A DNA stretch of 64,000 bases. Source: Candidatus Hydrogenedens sp. (lineage in GTDB: Bacteria; Hydrogenedentota; Hydrogenedentia; Hydrogenedentales; Hydrogenedentaceae). This document shows positions 24,776-33,663 of the stretch, piece after piece. Numbering within the stretch: position 1 is the first letter of the stretch; each line of letters starts with the position of its first letter. The notes beneath the pieces were generated by a model. That model was not told the origin of the DNA. It ran no database searches and saw only the letters and a program-made list of their open reading frames with translations. The position numbers and the translations under genes are program-made. Location: positions 1-64,000 of the forward strand of contig DAOSBX010000008.1 of assembly GCA_035361075.1 (NCBI GenBank). The letters run 5' to 3'.

Positions 24776-26131
24776 ATGGCTTGGGAATATACATTGGGAG
24801 AATTAACAAAAGTTGTCCATGGGAAGTTAAATGGAAACAAACATGCAGTATTCTCCGGTGTTTCTACCGATACCCGAACAATTAAACCTGGTAATATTTT
24901 TTTCGCTTTGCCCGGAAATAAAGTTGATGGACATCAATTTGTCCAGGAAGCTATTAACAAAGGTGCCATTGCTGTTATTGTTTCAAAAGAGACCAATGAA
25001 TCGTCTATTTATGTCCCGAATACATTATATGCATTACAGCAATTTGCAAGATGGCACAGAACAAATTTAAAAGCAAACATATTTGCTATTACTGGTTCCT
25101 GTGGTAAAACTACAACAAAAGAATTAGTTTATTCTGTGTTAAATAAAAAATATAAGGTCGTAGCATCAAAAGGCAATTATAACAACGAATTAGGTTGCCC
25201 TCTTTCCCTTTTACAGATGGATGAAGAAACAGAATGGGGTATTATTGAAATGGGGGCAGGAAAACCTGGCGATATTGCAGAATTATGTGCAATTGCATAC
25301 CCTGAAGAATCTGGGATTACAACGATAGCCCCTGCTCATCTGGAACGATTGGGCAGTATTGATGGTGTGGCAAAAGAAAAAGCAAACATCGCCAAGTGCC
25401 TCCCTCCATGGGGAAGTTTCTATGTTAACAAAGATGACCCCTATTGTGTTTCTATAGCCAACCGAATTTTAGTACCAAAAATTTACTTCGGGCAAAATGG
25501 AGACATATCCATAAAATCCATCCAGAGGGTCTCAGATAGCAAATTGAAAGTTGAAGTGGAACCCGTAGGTGTCTTCAATTTGCCATTATGTTCCCGAGCC
25601 TATCTTTCAAACTTTTTATTTGCAATTGCAGTATCATTTAAACATCAAATTCCTGCAGATGAAAAAAGTCTGTGTGACGCTTATGAACGGGCAGGCAGAA
25701 TAAGAATATATAAAATTGGAGAGTTATTTATTATTGACGATTCATACAATGCAAACCCCGCAAGTATGAATTCCGCATTAGAGTATTTATCTCTGATAGC
25801 TCCACAAGGGTATCGATGTGCTGTACTTGGCGATATGCTTGAATTAGGTGAAGCAAGTGGACAATATCATTTTTCGTTAGGAAAAGAAATAGCCAATTAC
25901 GGTGTTGATAATCTATTTCTATATGGAAATTACGCCAATGAGATAGCCAAAGGAGCAAAGTTAGGAGGAGTACCAAAAATATATATAGGTTCTACTCATG
26001 AAGATATTGCAGACAAATTATTGAATATTATTCAGCCTCAAAGCTTTGTTTTAGTCAAAGGTTCCCGTGGAATGACTATGGAAAAAGTTATAGAAACTTT
26101 AAAGAGAAAAATAGGATTAATAAATGAATAA
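24776..26131 (+). CDS. murF: UDP-N-acetylmuramoyl-tripeptide--D-alanyl-D-alanine ligase
   Basis: 451 residues; adds D-Ala-D-Ala to the UDP-MurNAc tripeptide to complete the pentapeptide. An N-terminal substrate-binding domain (FSGVSTDTRTIKPGNIFFAL) leads into the P-loop AITGSCGKTTTKE (~107), followed by GNYNNELGCPLSLL and the C-terminal DDSYNANPASMNSAL and GDMLELGE blocks. It starts immediately after murE (no gap), with GAAAGG about 8 nt upstream. Normal length and order for a dcw cluster. Confidence 0.95.
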   Translation: MAWEYTLGELTKVVHGKLNGNKHAVFSGVSTDTRTIKPGNIFFALPGNKVDGHQFVQEAINKGAIAVIVSKETNESSIYVPNTLYALQQFARWHRTNLKANIFAITGSCGKTTTKELVYSVLNKKYKVVASKGNYNNELGCPLSLLQMDEETEWGIIEMGAGKPGDIAELCAIAYPEESGITTIAPAHLERLGSIDGVAKEKANIAKCLPPWGSFYVNKDDPYCVSIANRILVPKIYFGQNGDISIKSIQRVSDSKLKVEVEPVGVFNLPLCSRAYLSNFLFAIAVSFKHQIPADEKSLCDAYERAGRIRIYKIGELFIIDDSYNANPASMNSALEYLSLIAPQGYRCAVLGDMLELGEASGQYHFSLGKEIANYGVDNLFLYGNYANEIAKGAKLGGVPKIYIGSTHEDIADKLLNIIQPQSFVLVKGSRGMTMEKVIETLKRKIGLINE

Positions 26132-26199
26132 TAAACATATTACTATAATAACTCTATTTAATCTTATAAATATCAATTTATTTATGATAAGGGTATAGA

Positions 26200-27681
26200 A
26201 TGCTTTATTACATAGCAATATTGCTAATTCCATATATCGATTTAATGAATGTTTTAACCTACCATACTGTTCGGGCAGGTGGTGCGGTATTCACATCATT
26301 TCTTTTGACCCTGTTTATTGGTCCTTCCGTTATCCATAAATTGAGAGAGATGAAAATAGGTCAATATATAAAAAAAGAATATGTAGAAGACCTGCATCAG
26401 CTTCATAAAGGGAAAGCTGGAACACCTACTATGGGAGGAATTTTAATCCTCATTTCAACATGTATTTCCCTTCTTATTTGGGGGCGACTTACCAATAGAT
26501 GTTTGTGGCTTGCCCTAATAATATTCGTAGCACTGGGAATTTTAGGTTTTGTGGACGACTATATTAAATTAAAACGAAAACATAACGACGGACTTCGGGC
26601 AAGAGATAAACTTCTTGGTCAGATATTAATAGGTGTAATATTCGGTATCTATCTCTATTTTAATCCAATTACACCAGGCCCAATTTACATAGTGCATTCA
26701 GATGTTAAAAATTGGGCTTTATTATGCAATCAATTGAGTGAAGCATTAAAACAACACAATGAAACACCTCATTCAATCATCTGTTCTCAAATACCTCCCA
26801 TATTAAAAGAACATCTCCTTCAATTAAATTTAGAAAAGGAACTTGAAATTGAAGAACAACTCCTTATTATTCGCGTCTTAAATCAGATTATTGATAATGG
26901 AACCTGGCATCAAAACCCAATGTGGAAAAATGAAGATATAGGTCAAGAAGCCATGTCATATTTATTAAGCAATAAACAATTAATTCCTTATCAAAAACAG
27001 CGATTAAGTAGATTAATTTTAGAGCATGTATTTAAGGATGCCTTTTATCCTTCCCCTTCCTCTCTACATACAAAAGTCGGTGTGCCAGGGTTTAAAAATC
27101 TATTTATTCCACTTGGCATCTTATATATTTTATTTGTTGCTTTTATAGTGGTAAGTGTTTCAAATGCAGTAAATTTAACCGATGGCTTAGACGGTTTGGC
27201 TATAGGGTGCTCTATTATCTCAATCATGGCTTATGCCGCAATTGCGTATATTGTAAGCCGTGCCGATTGGAGTAGGTATTTGTTCCTCACGTATGTCCCA
27301 GAAGCAAGTGAACTCTTTGTTTTCGGCTCTACATTGTTAGGGGCAGGTTTAGGTTTCTTATGGTATAACGGGCATCCAGCAGAAGTGTTTATGGGGGATA
27401 CAGGCTCCTTGTCATTAGGTGGTGCTTTAGCCACGTTAGCTGTCTTAACAAAGCAAGAACTTTTGCTACCCATTGTTGCAGGTATTTTTGTGCTTGAAGC
27501 AGGAAGTGTTTTATTACAGGTAGCCTCCTTCAAACTTACAGGAAAAAGAATTTTCCGTATGTCTCCACTTCACCATCACTTTGAATTATTAGGTTGGACA
27601 GAAACAAAAGTAACTCTCCGCTTTTGGATAATAGCACTGTTATTTGCATTACTTAGTTTAGGAACACTCAAATTACGATGA
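26200..27681 (+). CDS. mraY: Phospho-N-acetylmuramoyl-pentapeptide-transferase with a large loop insertion
   Basis: 493 residues; makes lipid I on the cytoplasmic face of the inner membrane. Family blocks are all present: HKGKAGTPTMGGILIL, GFVDDYIKLKRK (the Asp-Asp pair), NAVNLTDGLDGLA, MGDTGSLSLGG and SPLHHHFELLGW. MraY is normally about 320-360 residues; here residues ~158-295 (26671-27085) form an extra soluble, Glu/Leu-rich segment with IEEQLLIIRVLNQIIDNG. It interrupts the protein between a transmembrane helix and the helix before NLTDGLDG. All motif Asp residues are kept, so the enzyme should be active. It overlaps murD by 4 nt. Confidence 0.93.
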   Translation: MLYYIAILLIPYIDLMNVLTYHTVRAGGAVFTSFLLTLFIGPSVIHKLREMKIGQYIKKEYVEDLHQLHKGKAGTPTMGGILILISTCISLLIWGRLTNRCLWLALIIFVALGILGFVDDYIKLKRKHNDGLRARDKLLGQILIGVIFGIYLYFNPITPGPIYIVHSDVKNWALLCNQLSEALKQHNETPHSIICSQIPPILKEHLLQLNLEKELEIEEQLLIIRVLNQIIDNGTWHQNPMWKNEDIGQEAMSYLLSNKQLIPYQKQRLSRLILEHVFKDAFYPSPSSLHTKVGVPGFKNLFIPLGILYILFVAFIVVSVSNAVNLTDGLDGLAIGCSIISIMAYAAIAYIVSRADWSRYLFLTYVPEASELFVFGSTLLGAGLGFLWYNGHPAEVFMGDTGSLSLGGALATLAVLTKQELLLPIVAGIFVLEAGSVLLQVASFKLTGKRIFRMSPLHHHFELLGWTETKVTLRFWIIALLFALLSLGTLKLR

Positions 27682-29042
27682 ACAAAACAAAAGAAAAAAT
27701 AATGACCTCGCGTAGATTCCTGGTTCTCGGGGCAGGAAAATCAGGTCTTGCAGTAGCGAAACTTTTAAAACAGCAAAACAAGATAGTCATTGTTAACGAC
27801 CAAAAAGAAATAAAAGAACTGCCTGATACTGTCAGACAACTTGAACAACTGGAGATTCCATTTATATTTGGAGAACACCCCTTAAGTCTTTTATCTTCTA
27901 CAGATGTTGTTATCGTAAGCCCTGGAATTTCACCCAATATAAATATAATAAAAACAGCGATGGTGAAAGGCTATCCCATTATCGGTGAACTTGAATATGC
28001 TTCTTATTTTATTAACAAACCAATAATTGCTATCACAGGAACAAATGGTAAAACCACAGTAACTACTTGGATTTATTACACATTAAGAGAATTAGGAATA
28101 AACACCGCCTTAGGGGGAAACAACGATACTCCGCTTTCAGATATCGTTCTATTAGCCAAGTCCTATGATTGGATTGTTGCAGAGGTTAGCAGTTATCAAC
28201 TTGAATATTGCTATGATTTCCATCCCCAAATAGCAGGTGTATTAAATGTAACTCCTGACCACATTTCACGCCATTCGACGCTCAAAGAATACGCTGATGT
28301 AAAATCAAAGATATTTAAAAATCAACAAAGAGAGGATATCGCAATAATCAATGAGGATGATGATTGGGTTCGACAGATGAAAATACCCACAGATGTTAGT
28401 CAATACAGATTCTCATTAGAAATGAAAGTTCCCACTGGTGCATGGATTGAAAATGAAAATATTCATTTTAATGAAACATATCTCGGACATATACAACAAA
28501 TCCCCTTAAAAGGGAAACATAACCTTGCAAATGCCTTAGCGGTTCTGTGTGCATTATGTCCCATAATAGAATCACCAGAAAAGGTATTTAAAGCAATGTG
28601 TTCCTTCAAAGGAGTACCCCATAGAATCGAATTTATTGCCCAAAAAGATGGTGTAGAGTTTTATAACGACTCAAAGTCTACAAATGTAGAAAGTTTAAAA
28701 GTGGCTTTAGAAAGTTTTAACCAGCCAATCATTCTTATCGCAGGTGGTCAGGGAAAGGGTGCAAGCTATCAACCATTACGTCCACTAATTCAGGAAAAGG
28801 TTTGTTTTCTAATTACATTAGGAGAAGACGCCCATAATATAGAAGAAGCATTTTCAGATTTGGTAAAAACAACCCGTGTTAATTCGATGGAGGAAGCAGT
28901 TCAAACAGCATGGGAGAACGCATTCCCTAATGCAGTAGTTTTGTTATCACCAGCTTGTGCCAGTTTTGATATGTATCCAAATTATGAATTTCGTGGAGAA
29001 CATTTCCGAAAATGTGTTCAGCAACTCTTAAGAAAGGAGTGA
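27678..29042 (+). CDS. murD: UDP-N-acetylmuramoyl-L-alanine--D-glutamate ligase
   Basis: 454 residues; adds D-glutamate to UDP-MurNAc-L-Ala. The N-terminal nucleotide-like fold (VLGAGKSGLAVAKLL), P-loop AITGTNGKTTVTTW (~120), SSYQLEYCYDFHPQIAGVLN, the loop NVTPDHISRH, and the C-terminal EFYNDSKSTN (FYNDSKATN in relatives), GGQGKG and LLSPACASFDMYPNYEFRG are all characteristic. The ATG overlaps the mraY stop as ATGA. No specialised feature; order as in other dcw clusters. Confidence 0.95.
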   Translation: MNKTKEKIMTSRRFLVLGAGKSGLAVAKLLKQQNKIVIVNDQKEIKELPDTVRQLEQLEIPFIFGEHPLSLLSSTDVVIVSPGISPNINIIKTAMVKGYPIIGELEYASYFINKPIIAITGTNGKTTVTTWIYYTLRELGINTALGGNNDTPLSDIVLLAKSYDWIVAEVSSYQLEYCYDFHPQIAGVLNVTPDHISRHSTLKEYADVKSKIFKNQQREDIAIINEDDDWVRQMKIPTDVSQYRFSLEMKVPTGAWIENENIHFNETYLGHIQQIPLKGKHNLANALAVLCALCPIIESPEKVFKAMCSFKGVPHRIEFIAQKDGVEFYNDSKSTNVESLKVALESFNQPIILIAGGQGKGASYQPLRPLIQEKVCFLITLGEDAHNIEEAFSDLVKTTRVNSMEEAVQTAWENAFPNAVVLLSPACASFDMYPNYEFRGEHFRKCVQQLLRKE

Positions 29043-29048
29043 TATATT

Positions 29049-30185
29049 ATGCATAAAGATGCATCAGCAATCCTCATCATTACAACAATATTAATAATCG
29101 TTGGTATTTTTGTTAATTACAGCGTTGAAGGTATTGAGAAAAACCTTCAACAATTTTTAACAAAACAAATAATAATACTGTTGATCGGATTTGTTGCATT
29201 TCTGTTTATGTTATTTTACGATTATCATTCATTACTAAAACCTCTATTTTTATCCGTATTTTCAGCAGTATGTATTATACTTTTAATCCTTGTCCTTGTT
29301 GTTGGCGATAAGTCTCATGGTGCCAAACGTTGGATTCTGCTCCCTATGAATTTCACCTTTCAACCATCTGAAATTACAAAGTTTCTTGTCATACTATCTA
29401 TAACATGCTATTTAAGTGAATGTTATTCAAAACTTAAAAAAGTATTGTTCGGTCTTTTCTTGCCACTGATAATCAGTGGATTTTATGCAGGGTTAATCTT
29501 CTTGGAGAACGACCAGGGAATACCTACAGTGATAATGGTAACAGTACTGTGTATGATGTTCGTAGCGGGGATTCGGATTAGGCAAATGATAGTTAGTGCT
29601 ACTGCCCTAAGTGTTGTATTTGGTATTGCTATTTTCATGAAACCTCACCGTATATACCGTATTATATATACATGGTTCCCAGAATGGGATCCCTCTGGAA
29701 AAGGATGGCATATCATACAATCATTAGTCTCATTTTATCGCGGAGGTTTATTTGGTGTTGGAATTGGTGCTGGTGAACAGAAATTAAATTATTTACCTGA
29801 AGCAAATAAAGATTTTCCATTTTCGCTTATTACTGAAGAAATGGGTATGTTAACTGCCTTACTCCTTGTTTTATTATTCTTCCTATTTATCTACTACGGT
29901 TTTGAAATTGCACGGAAAGCCCCCGATATTGAAGGTTCTTTACTTGCTGTCGGTGTCACATGTATGGTTGGGATTCAGGCAATAGTAATGATTTTTGTAA
30001 ATATGGGTCTACTACCAATTAAGGGAATGTGTTTACCATTAGTTAGTAGTGGTGGCTCTTCTTTTTTGGCAACAATGATGATGATTGGTTCTCTTGTAAA
30101 TATCGGAATTCAGGAGGAAAGAAAGGAACCTGCATTCGCTAAAAAAATACCTATTTTCCTTCCTACAGCAAATATTTTTCAATAA
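29049..30185 (+). CDS. ftsW: FtsW/RodA-type SEDS peptidoglycan glycosyltransferase
   Basis: 378 residues with about 10 transmembrane helices. It polymerises lipid II into glycan strands for the septum in partnership with the FtsI-type PBP encoded upstream. SEDS signatures are SHGAKRWILLP, the PSEITKFLV segment, ENDQGIPTVI (the conserved Asp region), YLPEANKDFPFSLITEEMG and KGMCLPLVSSGGSS. The dcw location between murD and where murG should be favours FtsW over RodA. There is no murG, murC or ftsQAZ downstream; queA follows after 29 bp. Confidence 0.88.
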   Translation: MHKDASAILIITTILIIVGIFVNYSVEGIEKNLQQFLTKQIIILLIGFVAFLFMLFYDYHSLLKPLFLSVFSAVCIILLILVLVVGDKSHGAKRWILLPMNFTFQPSEITKFLVILSITCYLSECYSKLKKVLFGLFLPLIISGFYAGLIFLENDQGIPTVIMVTVLCMMFVAGIRIRQMIVSATALSVVFGIAIFMKPHRIYRIIYTWFPEWDPSGKGWHIIQSLVSFYRGGLFGVGIGAGEQKLNYLPEANKDFPFSLITEEMGMLTALLLVLLFFLFIYYGFEIARKAPDIEGSLLAVGVTCMVGIQAIVMIFVNMGLLPIKGMCLPLVSSGGSSFLATMMMIGSLVNIGIQEERKEPAFAKKIPIFLPTANIFQ

Positions 30186-30214
30186 AGCAAATAAAATACC
30201 TATAAGTTTCTATT

Positions 30215-31240
30215 ATGCTCACTGAAGAACTAAATTATTATCTCCCTGAACATTTAATTGCACAACAACCTGTGAGACCACGTGACTCGTCTCGCCTGCT
30301 TGTTGTCTCCCGAGAGACAAAAAAGATTAAAGAAGATATCTTTCGTAACCTGCCAAATTATTTATTACCTGGAGATGTTATTGTCCTTAACAACACAAAG
30401 GTAATACCAGCACGTTTAATGGGATATAAAGAGAAAACAGGCGGAAAAGTAGAAGTTTTCCTGTTAAAACAAATTGATGATTACGATTGGATTGCATTGG
30501 TTCGACCCTCCGCAAAAGTAGCAAAGTCAACAAAAGTTGTATTCCATCCAGAACTGACATGCGAAGTATTAGACTTCCTCGGAGAAGGAAAAAGATTGGT
30601 TCGATTCCCAAAATCTAATATTATGTCTTTGATAAAAAAAGTTGGATTAGTACCCTTACCCCATTATATTCATAGAGACAAACCAGACCCCAAAGATATT
30701 CTTAGGTACCAAACTATATTCGCCCAAAAGTCAGGCTCCGTTGCCGCTCCAACAGCAGGATTACATTACACAAACCGAGTGTTTAAAAAATTACAACAGA
30801 AAGGAATTGACATTTGTTTTGTAACACTACATGTAGGATATGGAACATTCAAGCCAATCACCTCTGAAAAACTTGAACAACATATTCTTGACCAAGAAGA
30901 ATACTTTTTTAGTGAGCAAACCGCAATGTTACTAAATGAAAAAAGGAAAAAGGGAAATAGAATTGTTGCTGTCGGAACAACGGTTACACGAGTACTTGAA
31001 ACTCAATATAAAAACGGACAATTTTTTAGTGGCTCAGGATATACAAATAAATATATCTATCCACCTTATACATTTAAAGCCATAGATATTTTGCAAACAA
31101 ACTTTCATTTACCCAAATCGTCTCTTCTCGCGTTAGTGTTTGCTTTCGCTGGTAAAGAACTAATAATGCAGGCGTATCAATATGCAATTGAACATAATTT
31201 CCGTTTTTATTCGTATGGTGATACAATGTTAATTTTATAA
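30215..31240 (+). CDS. queA: tRNA preQ1(34) S-adenosylmethionine ribosyltransferase-isomerase
   Basis: 341 residues. Converts preQ1 at the wobble position of GUN tRNAs to epoxyqueuosine using the ribosyl part of SAM. The blocks YYLPEHLIAQQPVRPRDSSR, DVIVLNNTKVIPARL, the SVAAPTAGLHYT segment, HVGYGTFKPI and VGTTVTRVLE are diagnostic. It sits directly after ftsW, in the place usually filled by later dcw genes, and just before a QueD-like gene, so the two form a small queuosine-linked pair. The ATG has no strong ribosome site that I can see. Confidence 0.93.
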   Translation: MLTEELNYYLPEHLIAQQPVRPRDSSRLLVVSRETKKIKEDIFRNLPNYLLPGDVIVLNNTKVIPARLMGYKEKTGGKVEVFLLKQIDDYDWIALVRPSAKVAKSTKVVFHPELTCEVLDFLGEGKRLVRFPKSNIMSLIKKVGLVPLPHYIHRDKPDPKDILRYQTIFAQKSGSVAAPTAGLHYTNRVFKKLQQKGIDICFVTLHVGYGTFKPITSEKLEQHILDQEEYFFSEQTAMLLNEKRKKGNRIVAVGTTVTRVLETQYKNGQFFSGSGYTNKYIYPPYTFKAIDILQTNFHLPKSSLLALVFAFAGKELIMQAYQYAIEHNFRFYSYGDTMLIL

Positions 31241-31257
31241 TAAAAAGAGATGTGGTT

Positions 31258-31956
31258 ATGCTACAAATTTCAAAATGTATGTATTTTGATTCTGCCCATA
31301 AAAATGAACATAAAGGAGGCAAATATGCAAGCCTTCATGGGCATACATTTTTTATCGAGGTTATCGCCCACGGAGAAATTGATGAGCGATACGGTTGGAT
31401 TGTCGATTTTAGTGAGATTAAAAAATATTTAGCACCTATCATCTCTATCCTTGACCATTCCTATTTGAATGAAATTCCAGAATTGAAAGATAACGCAACA
31501 CTTCCCTATATAAAACATTGGATTATTCAGCAACTCACTGAAAAACCATGGTGGTTCAAAGATATACAAATTGGAATTGTTGGTGACCTTAGTTTCGCAC
31601 CACATTTATGCCCCCCAATACATTCTCTTCCAGAACTATGGTGTTTTTCTTTTGAATCTGCACAATCATTACCTAAACTTCCGTTAGAACATCCTTGCCA
31701 CCGTCTCCATGGACATAGTTACTTTGTAAAAGTGCATTCAGACCAAATGGAGTCGCTACCCAAAGCATTAAAAGAAATATATGACATACTTGACCATCGC
31801 TGGTTAAACGAGATAGAAGGATTAGAACAGGCTACAAGTGAAATATTAACCCTTTGGATCGTTGAAAAATTAAGATATTTAGGTCATAAACCAGATACAG
31901 TGATTGTTCAAGAAACCCCATCCTCCTTTTGTCTATGGAAAGACGAAATAAAATAG
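31258..31956 (+). CDS. Tandem QueD/6-pyruvoyl-tetrahydropterin-synthase-like protein
   Basis: 232 residues made of two QueD/PTPS-like halves. Half 1 has F-D-S-A-H14 and LHGH (H27, H29), the three zinc histidines, plus LDH (SILDHSYL), but lacks the catalytic Cys before HGH (KYASLHGH) and the Glu of the ETP motif. Half 2 has SAQ136 in place of SAH, but keeps Cys147 in PCHRLHGH, H151/H153, LDHRWL, and E near 219 in QETPSSFC. Zinc and substrate residues are thus divided. Active sites form between subunits in this family, so the halves could complement each other. The ATG at 31258 (AAAAGAGA 8 nt upstream) is preferred to a GTG at 31252. It follows queA; either 6-carboxy-tetrahydropterin synthase or a relative. 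No other queuosine gene is visible here. Confidence 0.72.
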   Translation: MLQISKCMYFDSAHKNEHKGGKYASLHGHTFFIEVIAHGEIDERYGWIVDFSEIKKYLAPIISILDHSYLNEIPELKDNATLPYIKHWIIQQLTEKPWWFKDIQIGIVGDLSFAPHLCPPIHSLPELWCFSFESAQSLPKLPLEHPCHRLHGHSYFVKVHSDQMESLPKALKEIYDILDHRWLNEIEGLEQATSEILTLWIVEKLRYLGHKPDTVIVQETPSSFCLWKDEIK

Positions 31957-31987
31957 ACATTATAAACAACATTAGTTAGCAAACTTA

Positions 31988-33658
31988 TTAATAAGGACTA
32001 TTTTGAGAACCGCTATCAACTTCACTCGGGTAGGAAGTATCAAAAGTCAAAATCGGCTGATTCTTAGAGTTTCGGGACTCATTAGCACAGGTTACACGAA
32101 TAGCTGCCCTGTCTTGAAATACACAAGACCATTCACAAATTCCACAACCAATACATAAGTTAGGGTCAACCTCAGGCTGTTTAATTTTTACTACGTTCCC
32201 ATCTCTCGTGATAACTTCCCGCTCAACAAGATATATAGCCTTAGGTGATAAAGGACAATGCTCTTCACAAACAGCACATTCCCGACCATAAGAGTAGGGA
32301 ATACATCTACCTTTGTCAAAGGTGGCAAGTCCAATCTTTGTCTTTTGTTTTTCTGCTAATGTCAATGGTTGAATAGCCTGAGTTGGACAAACCTGACCAC
32401 ACATGTTACAACTATATAGACAATAACCAATTTTGGGGACTAATTTTGGAGTCCAAAGTGCCTCCCAACCAGCCTCAATTCCTGTCGGTTGAATAGCATT
32501 TGTCGGACACACTCGCATACATGCACCACATTGTATACACCGTTGGAGAAACTCTCGTTCCATTCTTGCACCTGGTGGACGAATAAGCATATCAGGAAAA
32601 GGCTGTCCTTGCTTTGCCTGCGGAACTACACGAAAACCAAGCATCCCAACAGTACCAGTTGCCATAGCCGTAAGAATCGTCCTTCTTGGATAGTCGAGTT
32701 GTCCGGTTTTAATTTTAGGCTTTCCTAAACGTTGGAATTGAAATGAAATAGAGTCGGATTTGCAGGAAGCAACACAATTCCAACAAACAAAACACTCCGT
32801 AGGTAGCCAATTACCACGCTGGTCAGGTTGTGCTCCTGCTGGACATGCTTTACTACATTGACGACAATTAATACATGTATTTTCATCATTGAACAATCTT
32901 AACAACGGCTTCTGAGAAATAATACCTAAAAGACCACCAAGGGGACATATATAACGACACCAAAAACGTGGACGAACAAAGTTAAGTCCTGTTACAAAAA
33001 TAAGCATGAAAAAAATAATTGTCCCTTCCGTGTAGAAGGTTTTTTGTGTCATTCTAAAAATATCAGTTCTAAGTTTCTGATAGATAGGTTCTGTTATTTT
33101 GGTAATACGTAATCCCAATATTTTTGGGTCTTCCCTATAAATAGCTGTGCTTGCCTCTTCAACACCTATATGGATCGCAGGGAATACTCCCGTTGAAAGT
33201 GCCCGATAGAAAAATGAAAATGGATCAAAGATGCCAAACCAATGCCCTCCAAAAAGACTCATGCCCAACATAGCAAATAGAATGAAATATTTGACACGAT
33301 GGGCAGAAGTCCGACTTTGATATTCTTTCCTTTTTTTACCTCTTTGGGCTAACCATGAAAAAAACGTATGATACGCTCCAAATGGACAAAACCAACCACA
33401 AAATACCCTACCTAAAATTAAGGTTACTACTACAGTTATTAGGCACAGCAATGATAAAGTGATAAAACTCAAGGTTGATAAGAGAGTTAACAAGAAGATT
33501 AATGGGTCAAGATGAAAAAAGATTTTGTAGGGTTCAGCATTATTGCCTGGTTCGAGAAAATGTAATTGCCACGCAAGTACCAGAAACAAAACAAAAAAAA
33601 TCAACTGCGATAGACGCCGTATCCACTGCGTCCATGAACGAGGTTTCTTAAACTTCAT
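31988..33658 (-). CDS. Membrane-bound polyferredoxin (NapH/NosR-like 4Fe-4S protein)
   Basis: 556 residues. The N-terminal ~240 residues contain about four or five transmembrane helices (LIFFVLFLVLAWQL, LLTLLSTLSFITLSLLCLI, etc.), as in NapH/MauN-type proteins. The remainder holds about six 4Fe-4S motifs: CINCRQCSKACP, CFVCWNCVASC, CIQCGACMRVCP, CNMCGQVCP with an upstream Cys, CAVCEEHCP, and CIGCGICEWSC. It would carry electrons between a membrane quinone-type donor and a periplasmic or cytoplasmic partner. Its start lies 5 bp after the stop of a DUF362 protein gene, and the two are commonly paired. The actual electron acceptor is unknown. Confidence 0.85.
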   Translation of the reverse strand: MKFKKPRSWTQWIRRLSQLIFFVLFLVLAWQLHFLEPGNNAEPYKIFFHLDPLIFLLTLLSTLSFITLSLLCLITVVVTLILGRVFCGWFCPFGAYHTFFSWLAQRGKKRKEYQSRTSAHRVKYFILFAMLGMSLFGGHWFGIFDPFSFFYRALSTGVFPAIHIGVEEASTAIYREDPKILGLRITKITEPIYQKLRTDIFRMTQKTFYTEGTIIFFMLIFVTGLNFVRPRFWCRYICPLGGLLGIISQKPLLRLFNDENTCINCRQCSKACPAGAQPDQRGNWLPTECFVCWNCVASCKSDSISFQFQRLGKPKIKTGQLDYPRRTILTAMATGTVGMLGFRVVPQAKQGQPFPDMLIRPPGARMEREFLQRCIQCGACMRVCPTNAIQPTGIEAGWEALWTPKLVPKIGYCLYSCNMCGQVCPTQAIQPLTLAEKQKTKIGLATFDKGRCIPYSYGRECAVCEEHCPLSPKAIYLVEREVITRDGNVVKIKQPEVDPNLCIGCGICEWSCVFQDRAAIRVTCANESRNSKNQPILTFDTSYPSEVDSGSQNSPY

Positions 33659-33663
33659 GGTGA

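Noticed and set aside
30186..30214. preQ1 riboswitch before queA
   Set aside because: The gap after ftsW is only 29 bp, with no room for a folded aptamer, and the sequence shows no hairpin.
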